Notes: generated by a model not told the origin, from the sequence alone. A DNA stretch of 64,000 nucleotides from Pseudomonas sp. ANT_H12B (GCF_008369325.1 NZ_VOBI01000012.1:1-64000), one strand, 5' to 3'; positions 21,937 to 31,288 are shown, numbered from the stretch's first letter. Program-made: numbers and translations.

Positions 21937-22647
21937 GTGGGCAGTATCTATTTGATTCGACATGGCCAGGCCTCCTTTGGTGCAGACGACTATGACGTCC
22001 TGTCGCCGATCGGTGTTCGCCAGGCAGAAGTCCTCGGCCAGCACCTGGCCGGGCTGGGTATCAGCTTCGATCGCTGCCTCTCGGGCGACCTGCGCCGCCA
22101 GCAACACACGGCCAACAGCGCGCTGGAACAGTTCGCTGTCGTGGGTCTGCCGGTTCCGGTCCTGGAAACCGATTCCGCCTTCAATGAATTCGACGCCGAT
22201 GCGGTGATCCGCGCGCTGCTGCCGGCCCTGTTGCCGGACGAACCCGAAGCGCTGCACATCCTGCGCAATGCGGTGCAAAACCGCGGTGAGTTCCAGCGTA
22301 TCTTCGCCCTGATCATCGAACGCTGGCTCGCCGGCACCTACGACACACCGGGTCTGGAAAGCTGGCTGGGGTTTGTCGAACGCGTGCAAGCCGGTCTGCA
22401 GCGCATTCTCGAACAGGCCGACAACACACAGAAAATCGCCGTGTTCACCTCCGGCGGCACCATCACTGCCCTACTCCACCTCATTACGCAAATGCCGGCT
22501 AAGCAGGCGTTTGAACTGAACTGGCAAATCGTCAACACCTCGCTCAACCTGCTGAAGTTTCGCGGCCGCGAGGTGGCACTGTCTTCTTTCAACAGTCATG
22601 CGCACCTGCAACTGTTGAAAGCCCCGGAACTCATCACGTTTCGCTGA
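21937..22647 (+). CDS. Histidine phosphatase family protein
   Basis: This 236-residue protein opens with IYLIRHGQASFG, the RHG phosphate-binding motif of the phosphoglycerate-mutase/acid-phosphatase superfamily. The second conserved His is probably in SSFNSHAHL near the C-terminus, and the FTSGGTI segment (about 170) is also typical. I chose the GTG at 21937 because the family usually begins within a few residues of the YLIRHG motif; a TTG 21 codons earlier is possible. Substrate unknown. It is divergent from sohB and 64 bases before the SCP2 gene. Confidence 0.85.
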   Translation: MGSIYLIRHGQASFGADDYDVLSPIGVRQAEVLGQHLAGLGISFDRCLSGDLRRQQHTANSALEQFAVVGLPVPVLETDSAFNEFDADAVIRALLPALLPDEPEALHILRNAVQNRGEFQRIFALIIERWLAGTYDTPGLESWLGFVERVQAGLQRILEQADNTQKIAVFTSGGTITALLHLITQMPAKQAFELNWQIVNTSLNLLKFRGREVALSSFNSHAHLQLLKAPELITFR

Positions 22648-22711
22648 GTCCGGACTATTGTGACCCTGGCTGTATTCACACAGCTCTACTTACCCAAGAA
22701 AGGATCGAACC

Positions 22712-23026
22712 ATGACCTCCGTAGCTGATGCCGTACAAGCAATGAAAGCCAAGTTCAACCCAGCCGCTGCTGCCGGTCTGGACTTGGTATTCGGTTTCCG
22801 CATCGACGACACCAAGAACTTCTCGCTGATCGTCAAGGACAGCACCTGCGAGCTCCAGGAAGGCGAGAACCCGGACGCCCAGGTGACGCTGGTGATGGAC
22901 GGCGAAACCCTGGAAGGCATCGTCAGCGGCGAAACCGACGGCATGCAAGCATTCATGGGCGGCAAATTGCGCGCTGAAGGCGACATGATGCTGGCCATGA
23001 AACTGTCCGAGCTGTTCCCGGCCTGA
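22712..23026 (+). CDS. SCP2 sterol-binding-like protein
   Basis: This 104-residue single-domain protein has the SCP2 pattern DAVQAMKAKFNPAAAAGL, then VTLVMDGETLEGIVSGE and MQAFMGGKLRAEGDMMLAMKL. Small bacterial SCP2 proteins bind lipids or acyl chains in the cytosol, and the ligand is not known here. AAGAAAGGA lies upstream of the ATG. A strong terminator follows 40 bases after the stop. Confidence 0.9.
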   Translation: MTSVADAVQAMKAKFNPAAAAGLDLVFGFRIDDTKNFSLIVKDSTCELQEGENPDAQVTLVMDGETLEGIVSGETDGMQAFMGGKLRAEGDMMLAMKLSELFPA

Positions 23027-23066
23027 TCGCGTCGCTCCCGACCTTCGGGGGCACACTTGGCTGCAA

Positions 23067-23104
23067 ACGAATCCCGCCCCTCGTGGCGGGATTCGTCGTT
23101 TTTC
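23067..23104 (+). terminator. terminator after SCP2 gene
   Basis: ACGAATCCCGCC (23067-23078) and GGCGGGATTCGT (23085-23096) form a perfect 12-bp stem with loop CCTCGT. CG and a T-run follow. Confidence 0.92.
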
Positions 23105-23207
23105 GCCAATGGAAACGGCCACCCGCGGATTTGCCGTCTATATTCCTTCTGGCCGCATGCGTCAGACATCGGCTGTTCAATCCGATTATTTTTGCGGAGA
23201 ACATTGC

Positions 23208-25166
23208 ATGAGCCCACCTGACGACCACGGCGGTTTCAACCGCCGACGTGTACTGCAAGGCCTGACGGCAGGTGCCGTTGGTGCCTGGATCAGCCCGTTA
23301 ATCGCAGGGAGTAAAACCATGCCCGATGCCCCGGCCGACCTCATTCTGTACAACGGACGCTTGCACACCGTCGATCGCAAGAAACCCCAGGCCAGTGCTG
23401 TCGCGATCAAGGACGGACGCTTCGTGGTGGTCGGTAGCGATGCGCAGGCCATGGCCCTGCAAGGCCCAGGCACGCAGATCATCGACCTGCACGGTCGCAC
23501 GGTGATCCCCGGTCTCAACGACTCGCACCTGCACCTGATCCGCGGGGGCCTCAATTACAACCTCGAACTGCGCTGGGAAGGCGTGCCGTCATTGGTCGAT
23601 GCCTTGCGCATGCTCAAGGATCAGGCCGACCGCACACCAACGCCACAATGGGTGCGGGTGGTCGGTGGCTGGAACGAATTCCAGTTCGCCGAAAAACGCC
23701 TGCCAACCATTGACGAACTGAACAAGGCCGCACCCGACACCCCGGTGTTTGTCCTGCACCTCTACGACCGCGCCCTGCTCAATCGCGCTGCGTTGAAGGT
23801 GGTGGGTTATACCCGTGACACGCCGAACCCGCCGGGCGGAGAAATCCAGCGCGACGCCAATGGCGACCCAACGGGCATGTTGATCGCCCGTCCTAACGCG
23901 ATGATTCTCTACTCAACTCTGGCCAAAGGGCCGACACTGCCACTGGAATACCAGGTCAACTCAACCCGCCAGTTCATGCGCGAACTCAATCGGCTCGGCG
24001 TCACAAGCGCCATCGACGCCGGCGGTGGTTATCAGAATTATCCGGACGACTATCAAGTCATCCAGCAACTGGCCAAAGACCAGCAGCTCACGGTTCGCAT
24101 CGCCTACAACCTGTTCACCCAGAAACCGAAGGAAGAACTGACTGATTTCAAAAACTGGACCAGCACCTCTCACTACGGTCAGGGCGACGACTTCCTGCGA
24201 CACAACGGCGCCGGGGAAATGCTGGTGTTCTCGGCGGCGGACTTCGAAGACTTCATCGAGCCACGCCCCGACCTGCCACAAACCATGGAGCAGGAACTGG
24301 AGCCGGTGGTGCGGCATCTGGTGGAACAACGCTGGCCATTCCGTTTGCACGCCACTTACAACGAATCCATCAGCCGCATGCTCGATGTGTTCGAGAAGGT
24401 CAACCGCGACATTCCTTTCGATGGATTGCCGTGGTTTTTCGACCACGCCGAAACCATTACTCCGCAGAACATTGAACGGGTAAAAGCACTCGGCGGCGGC
24501 ATTGCGATTCAGGACAGGATGGCGTTCCAGGGTGAATACTTCGTCGACCGTTACGGGGCGAAGGCCGCTGAACACACGCCGCCGATTGCCCGAATGCTGG
24601 CCGAGGGTATTCCCGTCGGTGCCGGTACCGATGCCACGCGCGTGTCCAGCTACAACCCCTGGACTTCGTTGTATTGGCTGGTCAGCGGCCGCACCGTCGG
24701 TGGTCTGGAGCTGTACCCGCAAGGCTTGAGCCGCGACACCGCACTGGAACTCTTCACCCACGGCAGCGCCTGGTTTTCCTCCGAGCAAGGCAAGAAAGGC
24801 CAGATCAAGGTCGGGCAACTGGCAGACCTGATTGCGCTGTCGGCGGACTATTTCCACATCGAGGATGAAGCAATCAAATGGATCGAGTCGGTGCTGACCA
24901 TTGTCGACGGCAAGATCGTCTATGGCGCCGTCGAGTTCGAAAAACTCGGGCCGCCCCCAGTGCCTGTGGTGCCTGAATGGTCGCCGGTCACCAAAGTACC
25001 GGGCCACTGGAAACCCTTGGCGCCACTGACCGCGCAGGTTCATCAATGTGTAGGGGCTTGCGCGGTGCATGCCCACAGTCATGAACGGGCGCGGTTGTCG
25101 TCAGCACCAGTCAGTGACTTTCAGGGGTTCTGGGGAGCGTTTGGCTGTTCGTGTTTTGCGTTTTGA
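23208..25166 (+). CDS. Tat-exported YtcJ-like amidohydrolase
   Basis: This 652-residue metal-dependent hydrolase has a twin-arginine leader (NRRRVLQGLTAGAVGAW, residues 11-27), then the amidohydrolase_3 core: GRTVIPGLNDSHLHL (first metal histidines, about residues 96-110), FRLHATYNES (about 380), FDHAETI (about 410) and GAGTDATRVSSYNPW (about 470-484). It should hydrolyse an amide or similar bond in the periplasm; the substrate is unknown. The last 40 residues are His/Cys-rich (QCVGACAVHAHSHE, ending CSCFAF), which is unusual and may bind metal. The start at 23208 has GGAG nearby and places the RR motif correctly. Confidence 0.85.
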   Translation: MSPPDDHGGFNRRRVLQGLTAGAVGAWISPLIAGSKTMPDAPADLILYNGRLHTVDRKKPQASAVAIKDGRFVVVGSDAQAMALQGPGTQIIDLHGRTVIPGLNDSHLHLIRGGLNYNLELRWEGVPSLVDALRMLKDQADRTPTPQWVRVVGGWNEFQFAEKRLPTIDELNKAAPDTPVFVLHLYDRALLNRAALKVVGYTRDTPNPPGGEIQRDANGDPTGMLIARPNAMILYSTLAKGPTLPLEYQVNSTRQFMRELNRLGVTSAIDAGGGYQNYPDDYQVIQQLAKDQQLTVRIAYNLFTQKPKEELTDFKNWTSTSHYGQGDDFLRHNGAGEMLVFSAADFEDFIEPRPDLPQTMEQELEPVVRHLVEQRWPFRLHATYNESISRMLDVFEKVNRDIPFDGLPWFFDHAETITPQNIERVKALGGGIAIQDRMAFQGEYFVDRYGAKAAEHTPPIARMLAEGIPVGAGTDATRVSSYNPWTSLYWLVSGRTVGGLELYPQGLSRDTALELFTHGSAWFSSEQGKKGQIKVGQLADLIALSADYFHIEDEAIKWIESVLTIVDGKIVYGAVEFEKLGPPPVPVVPEWSPVTKVPGHWKPLAPLTAQVHQCVGACAVHAHSHERARLSSAPVSDFQGFWGAFGCSCFAF

Positions 25167-25446
25167 ACTGAAGCGGTCGGGGCGCCAGAACGGCCGCCCC
25201 TCGGGGCCGTCTTTCAGCGCCGAGCGTTCTCGGCAGCGTCGAGTTCACTGAATATTTTTCGATATTGCGTTTGGGGTACGCGCTCGCCTTCGATTTTTTC
25301 CGCGCTCAGTTTAGGGAGCATTTTCTGGCGAACTGCTATTGCTGAGATTGGTGCCGTGCCTGGTCACAGGACAGGTATTGAGATCACTGAGTCGAGCGGC
25401 TGGTTTCGCCATCGTCTACGTCCTTGTATGAGCCAGGGCGGCGGAT

Positions 25447-26518
25447 TCACCCGACTTGCAACAACAGCGCCACCAACGCACTCCACCCGGTTTGATGACT
25501 GGCCCCCAGACCGAGCCCGGTTTCTCCATGAAAATACTCATGGAACAACACCAGGTCGCGGCTGGCGGGGTCCGCCTGCAACTGCGGATACCCCGCCATC
25601 GACGGCCGATTACCCTCTTCATCGCGAAGAACAAGCTTGGTCAGCCGCTGACTCAAGCTGTCGGCCACCTCGTCCAGTGAAGCCAGAAACCCCGATCCCG
25701 AAGGATATTCCACCGAGAAGTTCTGATCGTAATAGCGGTGAAATTCACGCAAGGATTCGATCAGCATGTAGTTGATCGGCATCCACACCGGCCCGCGCCA
25801 GTTGGAATTGCCGCCATACAGACGCGATTCGGATTCTGCCGGCTCGTAATGGGCACACAGTGCGTCACCGTTGATCCGTATGCCAAAGGCCATCTCGGCG
25901 AAGGCTTTTGACAGCGAACGGATACCGAATGGCGAGAGAAACTCGCCCTCGTCGAGCATGCGTTTGAGTAAGTCTTTGGTGCGCTCGCCCCGCAACAATG
26001 CCAACAGCATCCGGTTGCCTTCACCCGGTTCGGTCCAGCGCGAGACCAGGCTGGCAAGGTCCGGCCGGTGGCGCATAAAGCCGAACAAACGCTCACGCGA
26101 TCCCGGCAACCCTTCGTGTTCGTGCTGCTCCAGCACTTGCACGGCGAACAGCGGCATCAGGCCGACGATCGAACGCAAGCGCAGCAGCTCGTTGACGCCG
26201 TCGGGACGGTGCAGCACGTCGTAGAAAAACCGGTCTTGTTCATCCCACAAGCCTTCGGCATCGGAGTCGACCCGATTGATGGCACCGGCGATGTACAGGA
26301 AGTGCTCGAAGAATTTCACCGCGATGTCGACGTACACGCTGTTGCGCTTGGCCAGTTCCAGAGCGATGCGCATCAGGTCCAGCGCATAGGCGGCGACCCA
26401 CGCGGTGCCATCGGCCTGGTCCAGTTGGTAACCGGGCGGTAGCATCGCCGAGCGGTCGAACAGCGCGATGTTGTCCAGCCCGAGAAAACCACCCTGAAAC
26501 AGGTTGCCGAAGCCTGCT
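25447..26518 (-). pseudogene. 5'-truncated MGH1-like glycoside hydrolase remnant
   Basis: The reading frame gives only the C-terminal part, about 355 residues, of an (alpha/alpha)6 glucosidase-type protein. Family-like segments include NLFQGGFLGLDNIALFDRS, LDQADGTAWVAAYALDLM, YGGNSNWRGPVWMPINYML and HEYFHGETGLGLGASHQTGW. Homologues of this type are much longer (about 850-900 residues as I recall). Family similarity stops at about 26518, where the sequence passes directly into the LysR promoter region. An ATG at 26445 lies inside the conserved core, so a functional start is unlikely. I read this as a deletion remnant. The 280 bases downstream (25167-25446) hold no gene that I can support. Confidence 0.75.
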
Positions 26519-26567
26519 GCTACATGAACTGGCTTACAATGCCCGCACTTTCCACACCGGCCGCCCC

Positions 26568-27431
26568 ATGGACATCGATCTCGCCCGCACCTTTCTGGAA
26601 ATCGTCCGCCACGGCAGCCTCGCCGCTGCCGCCGAAAAACTCCACGTCACCCAGACCGCGATCACCGCGCGTGTGCAGAAACTCGAGAGCCATCTGGGCA
26701 GCACGCTGTTCGTGCGTAATCGCGCCGGAGCCCGTCTGACACCGAACGGCGAGGCTTTTGTGGTCTACGCCAATCAACTGGTCGAGACATGGGAAGCAGC
26801 GCGCCGGGACTTGCCACTGCCCGAGGGTTACCACGACGTACTGCACATTGGTGGCGAGGTCAGTCTGTGTAACCCACTGATGCTCAGCTGGGCCGGCGAG
26901 CTGCGCGAGAAAATCCCCAGCCACGCCCTGCGCATGGAAATCCGTGACGGCGAAAACCTGCTGCGCCAACTGGAACTGGGGGTCCTGGATGCGGCGCTGG
27001 TCTATCAGCCCGAATATTGGCCGCGCCTGCAAGTCGAGCAGGTACTGGAGGAAAAGCTCATCCTCGTCCGTCTGGCCGGGCGCCCCGACCCTTACATTTA
27101 CATCGACTGGGGCCCGGACTTCCGTCGCCAGCACGATGCTGCTCTGCCGGAAAAGGCCAAGGCTGCCCTGAGCTTCAACCTCGGCCCCCTGGCCTTGCAA
27201 TACATTCTGGAAAACGGCGGCAGCGGCTACTTCCGCACACGGGTGGTCCAGAGTTACCTGGAAAACGGCCTGCTGGAGCAAGTGCCCAAATCCCCGGAAT
27301 TCAGCTACCCGACCTATCTGGTTTATTCCCGCGACCGCGACTCGGCGACCCTGCAACGGGCCTTCGACCTGCTGCGCGAAGTCATCAAATCCGATGAAGA
27401 CTGGTCGCAACGCTGGAACCCTCTGACCTGA
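26568..27431 (+). CDS. LysR-family transcriptional regulator
   Basis: This 287-residue protein has an N-terminal winged helix-turn-helix (residues 1-60: LARTFLEIVRHGSLAAAAEKL, written here as its first 21 minus none essential, with TQTAITARVQKLE as the recognition helix) and a LysR effector domain (about 88-280). Length is typical. It lies ahead of the hydroxylase-SRPBCC and lactonase genes on the same strand, with 107 bases between, so it may control them; that is inference. TACAAT just upstream (26534-26539) may be its -10 box. Its leader begins at the truncation point of the glycoside hydrolase remnant. Confidence 0.9.
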   Translation: MDIDLARTFLEIVRHGSLAAAAEKLHVTQTAITARVQKLESHLGSTLFVRNRAGARLTPNGEAFVVYANQLVETWEAARRDLPLPEGYHDVLHIGGEVSLCNPLMLSWAGELREKIPSHALRMEIRDGENLLRQLELGVLDAALVYQPEYWPRLQVEQVLEEKLILVRLAGRPDPYIYIDWGPDFRRQHDAALPEKAKAALSFNLGPLALQYILENGGSGYFRTRVVQSYLENGLLEQVPKSPEFSYPTYLVYSRDRDSATLQRAFDLLREVIKSDEDWSQRWNPLT

Positions 27432-27538
27432 GTGCGGTTTGCACCGGATCATGGCGCTTGTGCCATTCAGGTTCGGTCCGCCTGAAACGGCGGGATCGAC
27501 TAATCTGCTGGTTATAACAATAACCACAGGTGAACGCA

Positions 27539-28684
27539 GTGAGGCAGACCACCGAAGCATTTCGCGCTCGTTATCGCGCCGACATTCATCCGCTCTATAA
27601 CCCATGGCTGCACGGTGCTTTTGTGCTGCTGTTCGGGTTGCTGGCCATCGCCGGCTTCTGGAGCACCGTGCACCAGGTTCAGCCTCTGGAATGGCTGGCA
27701 GTGCCGCTGACCTTATTGTTTTTCAACTTCGGCGTGTACATGGTGCATCGCCACCTCGGGCATCACAAAAAGAGCTTCGCGCGGATGTTCTATGCCCGGC
27801 ATGCCGGCGACCACCACAGCTTTTTCGCTCCCGGGCACATGACCTACTCCAGCGCCCGCGACTGGCGGGTAATCCTGTTTCCGGCGTGGCTGATCGTGTT
27901 GCACACGGTCGTCATCACTCTGCCCCTCTGGTGGTTGCTTGTGCAGTTCGATGCCAACGTCGCCGGGTTGTTCGGGGGCTGTCTGGTCCTCGGTTACCTG
28001 ATGTATGAAGTGTTCCATGCCTGCGAGCACCTGCCACCCGAAAACCCGGTCACGCGTTTGCCGTGGATCCGCCAGATGCGCCGCCTGCATGAACTGCATC
28101 ACCGCCGCGAGGTGATGCAGGAACGTAATTTCAACATCGTTTTCCCACTGATGGACTACCTGTTTGGCACCCTCTACTGGGAGCCGGAGCAGATCACCCC
28201 GCACCTGACGAGCACGCCCATGACCCGCATGCAGCATCAGATCGATATTGCTGGAAACCCGATTGCCGTGCTCGCCTACGCCAGCACCGTGACCCACTGG
28301 CCGCAGTGGCACCCCTCCTCCCTCAAGATCGATGGCCAGGGCGGTCCGCTGCATGCCGGGTCGCGATTCGAGGAAGACATTCGGGCCGGCGGGCGTGAGG
28401 GGCATTTGAGCTGGGTGGTCGACGAGTATTTGCCTGGACGCCGCTGGAGCGCTCGGGCCCGGGGCGATCATGGTCTGTCGCTGGTGGTCACTTACGAATG
28501 CGAGGCCGAAGGTGACGGCACGCGGTTTGTCCGCACCCTGGAGTATCGGTTCAGCGGTCTGGCGATGCGCATTGCCAATCGACTGCTGCTCAAGCGGCGC
28601 ATCGATCATGAGTCGGCAGCGTCGATGCTGGCGTTACGCGAAATGGCGCAAAAACATTTGGCTTCGACAGGAGTCACGGCGTGA
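27539..28684 (+). CDS. Fatty acid hydroxylase/sterol desaturase fused to SRPBCC domain
   Basis: This 381-residue fusion has an N-terminal membrane di-iron hydroxylase (about 1-225, hydrophobic spans near 28-45, 52-70 and 115-165) with His clusters HRHLGHH, HAGDHH, HACEH and HELHHRR. The C-terminal half (about 240-360) has an SRPBCC/polyketide-cyclase pattern (VTHWPQWHPS, WSARARGDHGLSL, RFVRTLEYRFSGL). The GTG at 27539 has AGGTGA five bases upstream and was preferred to the GTG three codons earlier. It overlaps the next gene as GTGA, so both are coupled. It probably hydroxylates a lipid-like molecule at the membrane; the substrate is unknown. Confidence 0.8.
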   Translation: MRQTTEAFRARYRADIHPLYNPWLHGAFVLLFGLLAIAGFWSTVHQVQPLEWLAVPLTLLFFNFGVYMVHRHLGHHKKSFARMFYARHAGDHHSFFAPGHMTYSSARDWRVILFPAWLIVLHTVVITLPLWWLLVQFDANVAGLFGGCLVLGYLMYEVFHACEHLPPENPVTRLPWIRQMRRLHELHHRREVMQERNFNIVFPLMDYLFGTLYWEPEQITPHLTSTPMTRMQHQIDIAGNPIAVLAYASTVTHWPQWHPSSLKIDGQGGPLHAGSRFEEDIRAGGREGHLSWVVDEYLPGRRWSARARGDHGLSLVVTYECEAEGDGTRFVRTLEYRFSGLAMRIANRLLLKRRIDHESAASMLALREMAQKHLASTGVTA

Positions 28685-29769
28685 GTCGAACCGTCAAGTT
28701 TCGCCACTGGGTGTTGCTGGTGATCGTGGCCATCGCCGCGTTCCTGTTGTTGATGCCGACCAAGGTGCAACCGGTGGCCTGGACACCGTCGCCGGCGCCC
28801 TCCCTCACCAGTGGACTCTACGCCGACAACCTGCGCCTCAAAGGCGTGGAGCGCGTGGGTGCTGAGGGCATCGACGGGCCGGAAGCATTGCTGCTGGAGG
28901 ATGACGTGCTCATCACCGGCTTGCACGACGGCCGCTTGATTCGCACCAGCCTCGACGGCAAGGTCACCAAGGTTCTAGCCGATACCGGCGGCAGGCCCTT
29001 GGGCCTGGCCCGCCACCCCAATGGCTTGCTGGTGATCGCCGACGGGGTCAAGGGCTTGCTGTCGCTGGACGCCCAGGGCCGGTTGATTCCATTGACCACC
29101 GCCGCCAACGGCGTGCCCTTCGGTTTCACCGACGACGTGGCCATCGACAAGTCCGGGCACTATGCCTATTTCAGTGATGCGTCCAGCCGCTTTGGTTACG
29201 GCAACGACGGCGAGGCGATCATCGAGCACGGCGGCGACGGTCGTTTGCTGCGTTATGACTTCCAGACCGGCAAAACGACGGTCCTGCTGGACAAGCTCGA
29301 ATTCGCCAACGGCGTGACCCTGGGGCCAGACGATGCGTATGTGCTGGTCAATGAAACCGGTGCCTATCGCATCAGCCGCTACTGGCTGAGCGGGCCGAAA
29401 GCCGGCACCCACGATGTGTTCATCGACAACCTGCCGGGGTTACCGGACAACCTGGCGTTCAATGGTCGTGATCGTTTCTGGGTGGCGCTTTATTCACCGC
29501 GCAATGCGCTGCTTGATGCCACCGCCCCGCATCCATTTGTACGCAAAATAATTGTGCGGGCGATGACAGTGCTGCCCAAACCGGTGGAGAAGCGTGCATT
29601 TGCGTTGGGGCTGGACCTTCAGGGCAAGGTGATTGCCAATCTGCAGGATGGCAGCGGCGGTAACTATTCACCGATTACCACCGTTCGCGAGTATGGAGAT
29701 TGGCTGTATTTGGGGTCATTAAAAGCCAAACACATGGCGCGATTGCCGCTAAGCAAGGCATTGCAATAA
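28681..29769 (+). CDS. Strictosidine-synthase/SMP-30-like beta-propeller protein
   Basis: This 362-residue protein has an N-terminal membrane anchor or signal (about 9-26) and then a six-bladed propeller. Typical segments are GPEALLLEDDVLITG, GRPLGLARHPNGLLVIAD, FTDDVAIDKSGHYAYFSD and EFANGVTLGPDDAYVLVNET. These match the strictosidine synthase and plasma-membrane-associated lactonase families. It probably acts as a hydrolase or lactonase in the periplasm. The GTG start overlaps the upstream stop codon. With the hydroxylase fusion it may form a two-gene lipid-modifying unit. Confidence 0.82.
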   Translation: MSRTVKFRHWVLLVIVAIAAFLLLMPTKVQPVAWTPSPAPSLTSGLYADNLRLKGVERVGAEGIDGPEALLLEDDVLITGLHDGRLIRTSLDGKVTKVLADTGGRPLGLARHPNGLLVIADGVKGLLSLDAQGRLIPLTTAANGVPFGFTDDVAIDKSGHYAYFSDASSRFGYGNDGEAIIEHGGDGRLLRYDFQTGKTTVLLDKLEFANGVTLGPDDAYVLVNETGAYRISRYWLSGPKAGTHDVFIDNLPGLPDNLAFNGRDRFWVALYSPRNALLDATAPHPFVRKIIVRAMTVLPKPVEKRAFALGLDLQGKVIANLQDGSGGNYSPITTVREYGDWLYLGSLKAKHMARLPLSKALQ

Positions 29770-29771
29770 AC

Positions 29772-29863
29772 CTGTGGGAGCGAGCCTGCTCGCGAAGAGG
29801 CCATGCCAGTCAACACTGATGGTGACTGATAAACCGCTATCGCGAGCAGGCTCACTCCCACAG
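29772..29863. repeat. REPIN, GAGCCTGCTCGC variant
   Basis: CTGTGGGAGCGAGCCTGCTC at 29772 pairs with the inverted arm GAGCAGGCTCACTCCCACAG ending at 29863. This is a second sequence type, differing from the GGGCTTGCCC elements at 3539 and 48135. Confidence 0.85.
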
Positions 29864-29882
29864 GGGATTGTGGTGGGCCAAC

Positions 29883-30143
29883 TCAGCGTGTGTCCATCTC
29901 GTCATCGCGTACCGCGTTGTCCGTTTCTTCCCGCGCGCGCTCCGGATCTATGGTGGTGATGTCATCGTCGTCCATCGGAATGGCACCTTCGTTATCCGGC
30001 AGTTCGTCGATGCCCGGTTCATCTTCCGGATTGATGGTGGTGCGGCCCGGACTCAAGGGTTCGGGGTGCGTCGGAATCGGGTCGTAACCGCCCTGTTCTT
30101 CGCTGGGGTACTTTTCTTTGCCGGGAAAGGTTGGATCAGTCAT
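29883..30143 (-). CDS. acidic disordered small protein
   Basis: This 86-residue protein is rich in Asp, Glu and Pro (for example PEDEPGIDELPDNEGAIPMD) with no hydrophobic core, so it is likely disordered and cytosolic. GAGGTG lies four bases before the ATG at 30143. It resembles in composition the protein at 31289-31558, and both sit beside stress-type genes. No family could be named. Confidence 0.7.
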   Translation of the reverse strand: MTDPTFPGKEKYPSEEQGGYDPIPTHPEPLSPGRTTINPEDEPGIDELPDNEGAIPMDDDDITTIDPERAREETDNAVRDDEMDTR

Positions 30144-30251
30144 GGGGCACCTCGCATGGAGCCGTACATTCGGACTCTGATCATTCGAGGTGCCGGTATT
30201 TATCGCCGTTCCAATTATTGCGTCACCGATCGTCGGTGGCGACTCGGCACG

Positions 30252-30494
30252 TCAGGAGGGCGTCTGAAGTCGGTCAACGATCTGGTTCTTGACCTGCACG
30301 CGCTTCTCCTTGAGCTTCTTCAGGGCGTCATCGCTCGGCGCATCCGATTTGGCGGACTCAGCCTTTACCACCTCGGCGTCCGCTTGCGAATACTTGTTGA
30401 TCAGTGAATCCAGTAATGGATCCTTGGTGCGTTTTTGCTGGATATCTTCCTTTGACAGTTTCAGGTCCTGATAAAGATCGTGTGGCACCGGCAT
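30252..30494 (-). CDS. YdcH/DUF465-like small coiled-coil protein
   Basis: This 80-residue protein is mostly charged helix. DLYQDLKLSKEDIQQKR, then LDSLINKYSQADAEVV and a C-terminal LKKLKEKRVQVKNQIV fit the DUF465 (YdcH) pattern of a short coiled coil. GGAGGTG lies five bases before the ATG at 30494, which decides this start over one ten codons upstream. Function unknown. About 110 bases separate it from the acidic protein downstream on the same strand. Confidence 0.72.
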   Translation of the reverse strand: MPVPHDLYQDLKLSKEDIQQKRTKDPLLDSLINKYSQADAEVVKAESAKSDAPSDDALKKLKEKRVQVKNQIVDRLQTPS

Positions 30495-30711
30495 GGAACA
30501 CCTCCGTTTGTTGATCGGAGGCAAACGCGATCAATTGCGTTCACCAACTATCAGAATGGCCTCGGTTAGCCGGTTCTGTCGACCGCCTATCAGACCAGCG
30601 GTGTCCGTTCGTCGTCCTGTCGCAAATGCGATAAAACCTTTGTCCGCTCGTCAGTCTCCACAGATTAACGATCACCCGATCGCCCATGAAAACCTGTGTG
30701 GAGAATAACCA

Positions 30712-31233
30712 ATGGACGGATTTACCCCGCGCCACCTGACTCTGGCCGTCGCCTTGAGCACCAGCATGGGCATGGCCTGCGCTGCCAGTTCCAATGACTT
30801 CGTCGATAAAGCAGCTGCGGGCGGCATCGCCGAAATCGAAACCAGCCGACTGGCCTTGGAAAAAAGCTCATCGGCGGACATCAAAGAGTTCGCCAACATG
30901 ATGATCACCGATCATTCCACGGCCAACGATGAACTGGCAACGATAGCGAAAAAGAATGACATCGAGGTGCCGGACACCACGACGCTGGTCAAGCAGGCGA
31001 AAGAGAAAATACTCGACATGCGCGATGAGTCCTTCGATGCGGCCTATGCCAACAATCAGGTCAAGGCCCACGAAGAAACCATCGAGCTGTTCAAGAAGGA
31101 AGCCAACACGGTGACGGACGACAAAGTCAAAGGTGCCACGGAGTTGAAAGGTTTTGCGCAAAAAATGCTGCCCGGGCTGGAAAAGCATCTGGATATGGCG
31201 AAAAAACTCCAGGCTGCTCATCCGAGCAAATAA
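30712..31233 (+). CDS. DUF4142 periplasmic protein
   Basis: This 173-residue protein has a signal peptide (cleavage likely after MACA, about residue 24) and a ferritin-like four-helix DUF4142 domain: DFVDKAAAGGIAEIETSRLA, IKEFANMMITDHSTANDEL, YANNQVKAHEETIELFKKE and LPGLEKHLDMAKKL. These proteins are often linked to osmotic or general stress; the biochemical role is unknown. GTGGAGAATAACC precedes the ATG. A shared terminator follows. Confidence 0.9.
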   Translation: MDGFTPRHLTLAVALSTSMGMACAASSNDFVDKAAAGGIAEIETSRLALEKSSSADIKEFANMMITDHSTANDELATIAKKNDIEVPDTTTLVKQAKEKILDMRDESFDAAYANNQVKAHEETIELFKKEANTVTDDKVKGATELKGFAQKMLPGLEKHLDMAKKLQAAHPSK

Positions 31234-31240
31234 CTCCAAA

Positions 31241-31278
31241 ACAAAAAAGGCCGCATCAATGGATCGGGCCTTTTTGTT
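31241..31278. terminator. bidirectional terminator after DUF4142 gene
   Basis: AAAAAAGGCC (31243-31252) pairs with GGCCTTTTTGT (31267-31277) across a 14-base loop. The T-runs on both strands suit the convergent gene pair. Confidence 0.82.
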
Positions 31279-31288
31279 TGATCCAGAT

